Below are positions 1-4,863 of a stretch of DNA of 5,315 nt, piece by piece. Position 1 is the first letter of the stretch; the number at the start of each line of letters is the position of its first letter. A program made the translations under genes and the position numbers. The DNA is taken from NCBI GenBank assembly GCA_050012355.1, contig JBEKHI010000504.1, positions 1 to 5,315 of the forward strand, read 5' to 3'. Source of the stretch: JBEKHI01 sp050012355 (lineage in GTDB: Bacteria > Actinomycetota > Actinomycetes > Streptosporangiales > Streptosporangiaceae). The notes beneath the pieces are model-generated. The model saw only the letters and a program-made list of their open reading frames with translations. It had not been told where the DNA came from and searched no databases.

Positions 1-95
1 ACCACGCCCATGAGCACCACCAGTACCACCAGCAGCACCCGACCTGAGGCCGCCGGGCACGGCAGCCAGCCCAGCCGCCTACGGCCCGCAGCCAC
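1..95 (-). CDS. Possible 5' end of a secreted or membrane protein, cut by window edge
   Basis: Seen: reading leftward from a GTG at 95-93, the frame stays open to the window edge. It encodes a short basic stretch (Arg-Arg-Arg at residues 5-7), then a run of Leu and Val (LLVVLVVLMGV at about residues 21-31). This is the layout of a signal peptide or a first transmembrane helix. Third codon positions are mostly G or C, as in a real gene of this genome. Against it: no good ribosome binding site precedes the GTG, only 31 codons are visible, and the same frame also stays open upstream to the TGA at 207-209, so the start is uncertain. It would be the third gene of the sigma-factor unit, about 110 nt past its second gene. 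No family can be named. Confidence 0.33.
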   Translation of the reverse strand, partial: MAAGRRRLGWLPCPAASGRVLLVVLVVLMGV

Positions 96-206
96 CCGAC
101 TTTCACGCCACCGCGACCCCCCGGGACGAGGCAGGCTTTTCTTGGTAGTGCTGCACCCACCAGGAACGCTCCGCCGCGCCCACTCGGGGATTGGTCGCGG
201 GGCGCA

Positions 207-1505
207 TCACCAGGCGGCGGCTCCCGGGTTGGTGATCCCGGGCAGCGGCGTGAACTTGTCGCCAGTAATCACGCCAACCTGGTCCCCGCCGACCGGCCCG
301 ACTTCTCCGATGACAGTCCTCCCGGTTGAGTTGACCCAGTACAGGGCGTTGTCGCCCCCTGGCCCCTCCTCGTCGGTCTGGAATGTGCTGATGACCGTCA
401 GCTTCCCGGTACTAGTCGAATACCAGAGGAATCCCGACGTCGTCTCATTGGAATCCTTCGATCCCATCTCGTAGTCGCAGACAGTCCCGGAGCCGTCCAG
501 TGACAGGATCCAGTTCCACATGCAGCTGTAAACGACATCCCCATCCCGCTCCTGCTGGTACATGGAGATTGGCGAGGGCTCGGTGGCGGCGACCCGGCTG
601 TCGGCGATCAGGTCGTCTCCGTTGGCCGCGGTATCGAGCAGCCGCACGCCGACGATGCGGGACGCGTTCTCCCAGTCGAACGCGAGCGTCGTGGAGTCCG
701 CCCCCCACGAGATGCTCTGAGCACCGCGCGCACCCGACCCGGTAAATCCGAACGGAGCCTGCGAGTCGAAGATCCCGGTCGCGGACCAGGTATGGGACGC
801 GCCGGTGGCCAGCGTGTAGACGCTGATTTCCAGCCGGGCCGACTGGCTGATATCTCCCGAGTCCGCGGCTATGGCGAGTTGGCTGCCGTCGGGGGATAGC
901 GCGAGGCCCGCCACGACGAAGCCCGCTGGCAGCGCCGGGATGGAGAGCCTGGTGTAGGACTGCTCACCGCCGGACGCGGTCAGCCGCAGCAGGTAGTACG
1001 CCGGCTGCCCCACCCACTGCACCGTGCCTCCCACGATGCTGCTCTGCGCGTCAAGGACGAACGACCGGTCGTCGGCGGCCCCGGCAACGCCGACGACCGG
1101 TGTACTCGTCGTGATCCTGGCGAGCGTGGCCCCGGTCTCGGTGGCTCGTACGGCAGCCAGCGACGAACTCTCGACCGCCACGTAATACGGCGGGACGCTA
1201 ATGTACGAGCCAACCGGTGCTGCCTGCTTGGAGACTTTGGGCTTGGAGACACTGGACCTAGAGACACTGGGATTGCTCGCATGGCCGCTTCCTGACTTGG
1301 CGGCGACCACGCTCACCACGGCGACGACGGCGACCGCGGCGACGGTGGCCAGTGGCGCGATCCATGGCCGCCGCCTGCGGCTCCGTCGTGCACGCCGGTG
1401 GCTGGCGGGCGATTCCTTCAGCCGAAGCGGCGGCACCTTGTCCGCCGTGATCACGGCGGCAGCGGCCCGGGTCGCGGCGCGGACCTGGTCCGCTGAAACA
1501 TTCAC
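207..1505 (-). CDS. Membrane-anchored beta-propeller-like protein, putative anti-sigma factor or sensor partner of the adjacent SigE-family sigma factor
   Basis: The protein has 432 residues and a GTG start that overlaps the sigma-factor stop as GTGA (1502-1505), so translation of the two is probably coupled. Seen: a cytoplasmic N-terminus of about 48 residues with the segment VPPLRL (24-29) and an Arg-rich patch (38-46), one transmembrane helix (about 49-69), a Ser/Lys/Val-rich linker with three five-residue repeats (79-93), then a large extracytoplasmic domain. That domain has WD40/TolB-like strands such as LSPDGSQLAIAAD (203-215) and SISWGADSTTLAFDW (264-278). Its only cysteines, Cys328 and Cys343, could form a disulfide. 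The C-terminus ends in NPGAAAW. Known: many actinobacterial SigE-family sigma genes are followed by such membrane proteins. Inference: it senses an envelope signal and restrains the sigma factor. It lacks a zinc anti-sigma HxxxCxxC motif (no Cys before residue 328), so the anti-sigma role rests on position alone. Confidence 0.85.
   Translation of the reverse strand: MNVSADQVRAATRAAAAVITADKVPPLRLKESPASHRRARRSRRRRPWIAPLATVAAVAVVAVVSVVAAKSGSGHASNPSVSRSSVSKPKVSKQAAPVGSYISVPPYYVAVESSSLAAVRATETGATLARITTSTPVVGVAGAADDRSFVLDAQSSIVGGTVQWVGQPAYYLLRLTASGGEQSYTRLSIPALPAGFVVAGLALSPDGSQLAIAADSGDISQSARLEISVYTLATGASHTWSATGIFDSQAPFGFTGSGARGAQSISWGADSTTLAFDWENASRIVGVRLLDTAANGDDLIADSRVAATEPSPISMYQQERDGDVVYSCMWNWILSLDGSGTVCDYEMGSKDSNETTSGFLWYSTSTGKLTVISTFQTDEEGPGGDNALYWVNSTGRTVIGEVGPVGGDQVGVITGDKFTPLPGITNPGAAAW
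1227..1271 (-). repeat. Three tandem 15-bp repeats in the extracytoplasmic linker
   Basis: Three adjacent 15-base units, 1227-1241, 1242-1256 and 1257-1271, differ at only a few positions (plus-strand forms CTTGGAGACTTTGGG, CTTGGAGACACTGGA, CCTAGAGACACTGGG). On the coding minus strand they give PSVSR, SSVSK and PKVSK, residues 79-93 of the membrane protein, just outside the predicted transmembrane helix. They probably form a flexible, positively charged spacer between membrane and propeller. Such repeats can change copy number by slippage without shifting the frame. Confidence 0.8.
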
Positions 1506-2035
1506 GAGTACTCCTGCATGCGTTGTCCGAGCGCCACGAGCGCGCGGGATGTGGCGGATTTGACGGTTCCCCGCCTGATGCCCATCGACCGGGCGGTCTC
1601 CTCTTCGCTCAAATCGAGGTAGTAGCGAAGCATCAGCGCTTCGCGCTGCCGGGGCGGCAGCGTCCGGATGGCCAGCAGCAGATGCCGGTGTTCCTCGCCG
1701 ACGAGCGCGGTCGCCTCGGCGGATTCCCAGGACAATTCACTGGCAGCGCGGCCGTCACGGCGGGCGCGGGATCGCAGCACCATCCGGCTGCCGTTCAGCA
1801 CGCTCGCCCGCAAGTAGCCAGGGGCACTGGCGGTGTCACGCAACTTGCTCCACCGCTTGTACAGCCCGAGGAACGCTTCCTGGACGACATCCTCGGCCGC
1901 CGGGCGGTCGCCGAGCATGACGTAGGCAAGCTGGGTAAGGCTCAGCGCGTGCGCCTCATAAAGCGCGGTCACTTCCCGGGCGGGTACCTGCGCGGCATCC
2001 ACCGACATCACCCCGCCGGTACCGCCCAACCGCAT
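1502..2035 (-). CDS. ECF RNA polymerase sigma factor, SigE family
   Basis: The protein has 177 residues from ATG 2035, or 168 from the in-frame ATG at 2008. In the 168-residue numbering, region 2 spans about 14-80 and includes LGDRPAAEDVVQEAFLGLYK (32-51), the core-binding and -10-reading part. Region 4 spans about 109-160, with LPPRQREALMLRYYLDLSEE (117-136) and the helix-turn-helix ending GIRRGTVKSATSRAL (143-157), which reads the -35 element. There is no region 1 or 3 and no extra C-terminal domain, as expected for an ECF sigma factor; this pattern matches the SigE-family (sigma-E, actinobacterial) group. I prefer ATG 2035 because GGAAG lies about 10 nt upstream; the 2008 ATG has only a G-rich stretch directly against it. 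The open frame running further upstream into murB is antigenic noise of high GC, not coding. The gene overlaps the downstream membrane-protein gene by four bases. Confidence 0.93.
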   Translation of the reverse strand: MRLGGTGGVMSVDAAQVPAREVTALYEAHALSLTQLAYVMLGDRPAAEDVVQEAFLGLYKRWSKLRDTASAPGYLRASVLNGSRMVLRSRARRDGRAASELSWESAEATALVGEEHRHLLLAIRTLPPRQREALMLRYYLDLSEEETARSMGIRRGTVKSATSRALVALGQRMQEYS

Positions 2036-2054
2036 ATCAGATTCGGCTTCCACA

Positions 2055-2087
2055 TATATAGAGATGCATACGACGGCCAGAGGTTGC
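2055..2087 (-). promoter_or_regulatory. Candidate ECF-type promoter of the sigma-factor gene
   Basis: On the minus strand GCAACC (2087-2082) is followed after 17 bases by TCTCTATATA (2064-2055). An AACC-type -35 with a short -10 at this distance is typical of ECF promoters, and many ECF genes are self-activated. Transcription would start near 2055, giving a leader of about 20 nt that contains GGAAG before the ATG at 2035. This is inferred from pattern only; the exact consensus for this sigma subgroup cannot be verified here. Confidence 0.4.
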
Positions 2088-2128
2088 CCGCTACCCCAGA
2101 TAATCTTCGCGGAATCCCCGCTCCCCTG

Positions 2129-2151
2129 CCCAGCGATGGCCCATCGCTGGG
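2129..2151 (-). terminator. Perfect 11-bp inverted repeat downstream of murB, probable terminator
   Basis: CCCAGCGATGG (2129-2139) and CCATCGCTGGG (2141-2151) are exact reverse complements around one central base. The RNA would form about a 10-bp GC-rich stem with a 3-nt loop, starting 30 nt past the murB stop. No U-tract follows, which is common for actinobacterial terminators. It separates the had-murB transcript from the sigma-factor promoter. Because the DNA is almost a perfect palindrome, an operator role is the alternative. Confidence 0.6.
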
Positions 2152-2181
2152 GTCGCGGCGCAGCGCGGGGGCGGGGACGCC

Positions 2182-3180
2182 TTAGAGCGACGCGCCGATC
2201 AGGATGGGTTCGGGGGTGAGCGTGACGCCGAAGGCGGCTTCTACGCCCTCTCGGATGTCGCGCGCCAGCGCCAGCAGGCCCGCGGTGGTCGCGGAGCCCG
2301 GGTTGGTGAGGGCCAGGGTGTGCTTGGTGGAGATGCGGGCGCCGTGGGCCGCGTAGCCCTTCACGAAGCCCGCGTGCTCGATCAGCCAGGCGGCGGGAAC
2401 CTTGACCAGTCCCTCCCCCGCGTCGTAGCTGGGCACCGGAATGGCGCTTCGCACGGAGACATGCTCGTACTCGGCCTGGGTGATCACCGGATTGGTGAAG
2501 AACGAGCCCGCGCTGCGGCTGTCGGGGTCGGTAGGGTCGGTGACCATGCCCTTGCGGCGCCGGACGGCTATTACCGCGTCCCTGGCGTCGGCCGCGGCTA
2601 CCTGCTCGCCGAGCGGCACCCCTAGCTCGGCCGCCAGGTCGGCGTAGCGGATGGGCGCGGAGAGCTTGGACCTCGGCAGCCGGAACGTCACGCCGAGGAC
2701 CACGTACCGGCCGGGAGCGCGCTTGAAGATGCTGGTGCGGTAGGAGAATCCGCACGCGTCGTTATGGAGCAAAGAGTCGTTGGTTTTTACTGAGGTGATG
2801 ACCTCGGCCACCTCGGAGCCGTAGGCGCCGACGTTCTGGATCGGGGTGGCTCCGGTGCTGCCGGGGATGCCGGACAGGCACTCCAGGCCCGCCAGGCCCT
2901 CGCCGACCGTGGCCGCCACCACGTCGTCCCACGGCTCGCCGGCCGCGACCGTCACGTCTACCGCGTCATCGGGCGCATGGTCGAACCGGACGCCGCTGGT
3001 GGCGACGCGGACGACCGTGCCGGGGAAACCCTCGTCGGCCACGACCAGATTGGAGCCGCCGCCGAGGATGAGCGCGCCGTCACCGGCGGCTTCGATCAGT
3101 TCCTCGTCGGTGGTCGCCGTCACGAACCGGCCGGCCGGGCCGCCGAGGCCGATCGTGGTGTAGTCGGCGAGCCTGGTCAC
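2182..3180 (-). CDS. murB: UDP-N-acetylenolpyruvoylglucosamine reductase MurB
   Basis: This cytoplasmic FAD enzyme uses NADPH to reduce UDP-GlcNAc-enolpyruvate to UDP-MurNAc, the second committed step of peptidoglycan precursor synthesis. It has 332 residues, close to the usual length. Motifs seen in order: YTTIGLGGPA (7-16), the FAD-binding LILGGGSNLVV (37-47), GIPGSTGATPIQNVGAYG (104-121), FSYRTSIFK (145-153) with the substrate-binding Arg148, AGSFFTNP (224-231) with the catalytic proton donor Ser226, and LTPEP (321-325) with catalytic Glu324. These match Arg159, Ser229 and Glu325 of the E. coli enzyme, and the overall pattern is type I MurB. The GTG start overlaps the hadB-like stop as GTGA (3177-3180) with no clear ribosome binding site, suggesting translational coupling. 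The strand around residues 130-142 looks several residues shorter than usual and is locally less GC-rich. Confidence 0.97.
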   Translation of the reverse strand: MTRLADYTTIGLGGPAGRFVTATTDEELIEAAGDGALILGGGSNLVVADEGFPGTVVRVATSGVRFDHAPDDAVDVTVAAGEPWDDVVAATVGEGLAGLECLSGIPGSTGATPIQNVGAYGSEVAEVITSVKTNDSLLHNDACGFSYRTSIFKRAPGRYVVLGVTFRLPRSKLSAPIRYADLAAELGVPLGEQVAAADARDAVIAVRRRKGMVTDPTDPDSRSAGSFFTNPVITQAEYEHVSVRSAIPVPSYDAGEGLVKVPAAWLIEHAGFVKGYAAHGARISTKHTLALTNPGSATTAGLLALARDIREGVEAAFGVTLTPEPILIGASL

Positions 3181-3596
3181 TTCAGGCGGACGATGGCGCG
3201 GGCGCGGGTCAGGACCTTCTGCTCCGCGCTGCGAGCGGTGATGTCGACGGCGACCCGGTTGTCATCAAGCTTCTCCTTGACGGTGCCGCTGACCTGGAGG
3301 GTCGCGCCTTTGTCGTCATCGGGAACGACGACCGGGGCAGAAAACCGCACTCCGTATTCCTGCACCGCGGCCGGGTCGCCGGCCCACTCGGTCAGGAACT
3401 TGCCTGCCTGGGCCATCGTGTACATGCCGTGCGCGATGACGTTCGGGAGGCCGACGGACTTAGCGATCCGCTCGTTCCAGTGGATCACGTTGAAGTCGCC
3501 GGAGGCGCCGCAGTACTTCACCAGGTCGAGGCGCGTGACCTGATAGTCCCGGGACGGAATCTCGCTGCCCGGCTCTACCTCGTCATACGTCGGCAT
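3177..3596 (-). CDS. hadB: MaoC-family (R)-hydroxyacyl dehydratase, HadB-like catalytic subunit
   Basis: The protein is a 139-residue single hotdog domain. In mycobacteria HadB pairs with HadA or HadC to dehydrate 3-hydroxyacyl-ACP in type II fatty-acid elongation. The hydratase-2 motif is seen at residues 28-58 (Y-C-G-A-S-G-D-F-N-V-I-H, then G-L-P-N-V-I-A-H-G-M), giving the catalytic pair Asp34 and His39. The segment WAGDPAAVQEYGVRFSAPV (71-89) also matches HadB-type proteins. The usual Pro of the NPIH motif is Val37 here. The ATG lies one base after the preceding stop (TGA-G-ATG) with a G-rich ribosome binding site inside the hadA-like gene, which fits a two-subunit enzyme made in equal amounts. 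The organism may lack mycolic acids; in that case the substrate is ordinary fatty acids or unknown. The symbol is given by similarity and shared gene order with the mycobacterial rpmG2-hadA-hadB locus. Confidence 0.9.
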   Translation of the reverse strand: MPTYDEVEPGSEIPSRDYQVTRLDLVKYCGASGDFNVIHWNERIAKSVGLPNVIAHGMYTMAQAGKFLTEWAGDPAAVQEYGVRFSAPVVVPDDDKGATLQVSGTVKEKLDDNRVAVDITARSAEQKVLTRARAIVRLK

Positions 3597-3597
3597 C

Positions 3598-4041
3598 TCA
3601 GGCCCCCCGCTCGACCAGGACCGACTTGGCGACGCAGACCAGTTCGCCGTCGGTGGTGCGGACGTCGGTGCGGGTGGTCATCATCGACAGGCTGCCGGTC
3701 TGCTTGATCGACTCGATGGTCGACTGGGTGACCACCGTATCGCCCGGGCGCAGCGGCCGCTTGTGGTCGAAAGACTGCTCACCGTGCACGACCATCGCGT
3801 AGTTCAGCCCGAGTTCCGGATCGAACGTGACCTTCGCCGAGCCCTGCATCGAGATGACGATCGCGAACGTCGGCGGGGCGATCACATCCGGGTAACCGGC
3901 CGCCTGGGCCGCGGCTTTGTCACGGCACAGCGGACTGGGCTCGCCGATCGCGTCCGCGAACTCGGCGATCTTTACCCGGCTGACCTCGTAGGCTGGCGTA
4001 GGCTCGAAAGTGCGGCCCTCGAAATCCCGGTTGAGCGGCAC
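3598..4041 (-). CDS. hadA: MaoC N-terminal-type dehydratase, HadA-like non-catalytic subunit
   Basis: The protein is a 147-residue hotdog domain of the FAS1-like/MaoC N-terminal dehydratase family. Seen: FEGRTFEPTPAYEVSRVKI (7-25), FADAIGEPSP (28-37), GYPDVIAPPTF (49-59) and VVHGEQSFDHKRPLRPGD (84-101), all characteristic of the substrate-holding subunit. It lacks the Asp/His pair present in the next gene, so it should act as the partner that positions the acyl chain for the HadB-like subunit. The start is GTG at 4041: family members begin at the same distance from the GRT motif, and no other start lies upstream in frame before the rpmG stop 10 nt away. No clear ribosome binding site precedes it, so reinitiation after rpmG is likely. 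The position of mycobacterial HadA Cys61, a thiacetazone target, appears to be Ile61 here (alignment from memory). Confidence 0.88.
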   Translation of the reverse strand: MPLNRDFEGRTFEPTPAYEVSRVKIAEFADAIGEPSPLCRDKAAAQAAGYPDVIAPPTFAIVISMQGSAKVTFDPELGLNYAMVVHGEQSFDHKRPLRPGDTVVTQSTIESIKQTGSLSMMTTRTDVRTTDGELVCVAKSVLVERGA

Positions 4042-4051
4042 GACGCGAGGA

Positions 4052-4216
4052 TTATCGGGTCTCGCGGTGCGCCGTGTGGCAACGGCACCACGGGCAGAAC
4101 TTCTTCAGCTCCATGCGGTCCGGGTCGTTACGCCGGTTCTTCCTGGTGATGTAGTTGCGGCGCTTGCACTCCTGGCAAGCCAGCGTGATCTTCGGCCGGA
4201 CATCGGTGGCAGCCAC
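4052..4216 (-). CDS. rpmG: 50S ribosomal protein L33, zinc-binding (C+) form
   Basis: A protein of the large ribosomal subunit near the exit site, 54 residues, the normal length. Seen: TLACQEC (11-17), RNYITRKNRRNDPDRMELKK (20-39), FCPWC (40-44) and the terminal HTAHRETR. Cys14, Cys17, Cys41 and Cys44 form the two CxxC pairs that bind zinc. An additional Cys46 is present. The start is GTG at 4216, chosen because it gives the family N-terminus (AATDVRPK after the initiator) and because GAAAGG lies 9 nt upstream; the frame continues upstream into the tRNA gene, which cannot be coding. The gene lies 46 nt after tRNA-Met and 10 nt before the hadA-like gene, heading the operon. Confidence 0.96.
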   Translation of the reverse strand: MAATDVRPKITLACQECKRRNYITRKNRRNDPDRMELKKFCPWCRCHTAHRETR

Positions 4217-4262
4217 AGTGGAGTGCCTTTCTCGTGCTTGCGTTACGGTGGGTTCCGTCGGG

Positions 4263-4336
4263 TAGCGGAGGCGGGACTTGAACCCGCGACACAACGATTA
4301 TGAGCCGTTTGCTCTGCCTGACTGAGCTACTCCGCC
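4263..4336 (-). tRNA. tRNA-Met (CAT anticodon), elongator
   Basis: The minus strand folds into a complete cloverleaf of 74 nt without CCA. The acceptor GGCGGAG (4336-4330) pairs with CTCCGCT (4270-4264) and includes a G1-U72 wobble. There is a GCTC/GAGC D stem, an AACGG/TCGTT anticodon stem around CTCATAA with anticodon CAT, and a GCGGG/CCCGC T stem around TTCAAGT. The discriminator is A and the terminal CCA is not encoded (ACCC follows). It lacks the three G-C pairs and the 1-72 mismatch of initiator tRNA. CAT can also be tRNA-Ile2, but the acceptor stem and its position just upstream of rpmG fit elongator Met. Confidence 0.95.
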
Positions 4337-4349
4337 AAGGTTCGCGGCC

Positions 4350-4376
4350 ACGTTAGCCACAACGACCGCTGACCAA
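4350..4376 (-). promoter_or_regulatory. Candidate promoter for tRNA-Met and the rpmG operon
   Basis: On the minus strand TAACGT (4355-4350) resembles a housekeeping -10 and would start RNA near 4343, a few bases before the mature tRNA 5' end. TTGGTC (4376-4371) is a possible -35, but the spacer of 15 nt is short. The region between the divergent tRNA and small membrane-protein genes (4337-4556) must hold both promoters. Confidence 0.33.
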
Positions 4377-4511
4377 GAATACCCGATCCGGCGGGCGGTG
4401 TGGTCACCACCAGGCGCGCGCCCGGGCACCTCAGAATTTTACCCGCCAACGCCCGCAAAACGCCCCGGTTACCGGTTCCTTACGCGACGCGCAATGCATG
4501 TTCGGTTACGC

Positions 4512-4520
4512 TGCGATAAC
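4512..4520 (+). promoter_or_regulatory. Candidate extended -10 promoter for the small membrane-protein gene
   Basis: TGC followed by GATAAC (4515-4520) resembles an extended -10 element, which needs no strong -35; none is seen at the usual distance. It lies about 37 nt upstream of the ATG at 4557. The partly symmetrical GTTA...TAAC (4506-4520) overlaps it and could be an operator. Pattern-based only. Confidence 0.3.
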
Positions 4521-4556
4521 GTACCGTCGGTTTTGGGGAGCGGGAAGGCAGGTGCC

Positions 4557-4772
4557 ATGAGCGTTGAAACGCGGGACGCGCGCCGGGACCGGCGTGAAGT
4601 GATGATGCTGCTGGTCCTGTTCGCCCTGCCCGGGCTGGCGTTCTGGGCGGTCACCCTCGAGGCGGTCGTGACCCCGTCCAAGCCCACGGTCTTCATCGCG
4701 GGCGCCGGAGCACTGGCCTGCACGCTGGGTTACCTCTGTCTCGCGTGGCGGACCCGCGCCCGTCGCCGTTAG
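4557..4772 (+). CDS. Small two-helix membrane protein of unknown function
   Basis: The protein has 71 residues and I do not recognise a family. Seen: a highly charged N-terminus with a TRDARRDRRE patch (5-14), a hydrophobic helix at about 16-36 (LLVLFALPGLAFWAVTL), a short loop with Pro40 and Pro43, a second helix at about 45-64 (FIAGAGALACTLGYLCLAW), and an Arg-rich tail (RTRARRR). By the positive-inside rule both ends face the cytoplasm. The ATG is chosen because GGAAGG lies 8 nt upstream; the frame is open further upstream but has no comparable start. The gene is divergent from the tRNA-Met/rpmG unit and convergent with the ABC transporter, and thus is probably transcribed alone. Two Cys residues (54 and 61) lie in the second helix. 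Confidence 0.82.
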   Translation: MSVETRDARRDRREVMMLLVLFALPGLAFWAVTLEAVVTPSKPTVFIAGAGALACTLGYLCLAWRTRARRR

Positions 4773-4784
4773 CGCACCTATGGC

Positions 4785-4837
4785 GGGGTCGATGCCACAT
4801 TGGCGCAACCTGTTGGCGCCTAGGTGGCATCGACACC
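4785..4837. terminator. Long imperfect palindrome between convergent genes, probable bidirectional terminator
   Basis: GTCGATGCCAC (4788-4798) and GTGGCATCGAC (4824-4834) are perfect 11-bp arms. After one mismatch the stem can continue with GG/CC (4785-4786 with 4836-4837). Inside, GGCGC (4802-4806) pairs with GCGCC (4816-4820), separated from the outer arms by 3-nt internal loops on each side. The structure starts 13 nt after the small-protein stop and lies 27 nt beyond the ABC transporter stop, so it can serve both strands. There is no T-run on either side. TTGGCGC also occurs as a direct repeat (4800-4806 and 4813-4819). Confidence 0.7.
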
Positions 4838-4863
4838 AGGATCGGCGGGCGGGACGGTCCGGG

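Noticed and set aside
142..163. Weak hairpin (TGGT...ACCA with GTG/CAC) after the propeller gene as a terminator
   Set aside because: The stem is short and interrupted and no U-tract follows; not enough to call a terminator.
1..206. Stop-codon readthrough of the propeller gene into the open frame beyond its TGA
   Set aside because: The frame stays open for 68 codons, but the codons just past the stop show no clear coding character and the C-terminus NPGAAAW looks like a natural end.
10..474. Plus-strand open frame of 154 codons at the left edge
   Set aside because: Two thirds of it is opposite the propeller gene; it is Pro/Ser/Arg-rich without motifs, and the minus strand explains the region better.
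1523..2185. Plus-strand open frame of 220 codons opposite the sigma gene
   Set aside because: It is the complement of a well-supported gene, with composition typical of a GC-rich shadow and no recognisable domain.
2036..2755. In-frame upstream extension of the sigma factor to a 417-residue protein
   Set aside because: It overlaps murB on the same strand in another frame, is Arg/Gly/Pro-rich and without any domain, and runs through the palindrome and promoter region. The frame is open only because of high GC.
4217..4294. Longer N-terminus for L33 starting in the tRNA gene
   Set aside because: It would overlap tRNA-Met, and the GTG at 4216 has a ribosome binding site and gives the exact family length.
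4400..4441. Short symmetric elements (GTGGT-C-ACCAC and GGCGCGCGCC) followed by TTTT as a plus-strand terminator
   Set aside because: No plus-strand gene lies upstream, and the stems are short; such GC palindromes are expected by chance here.
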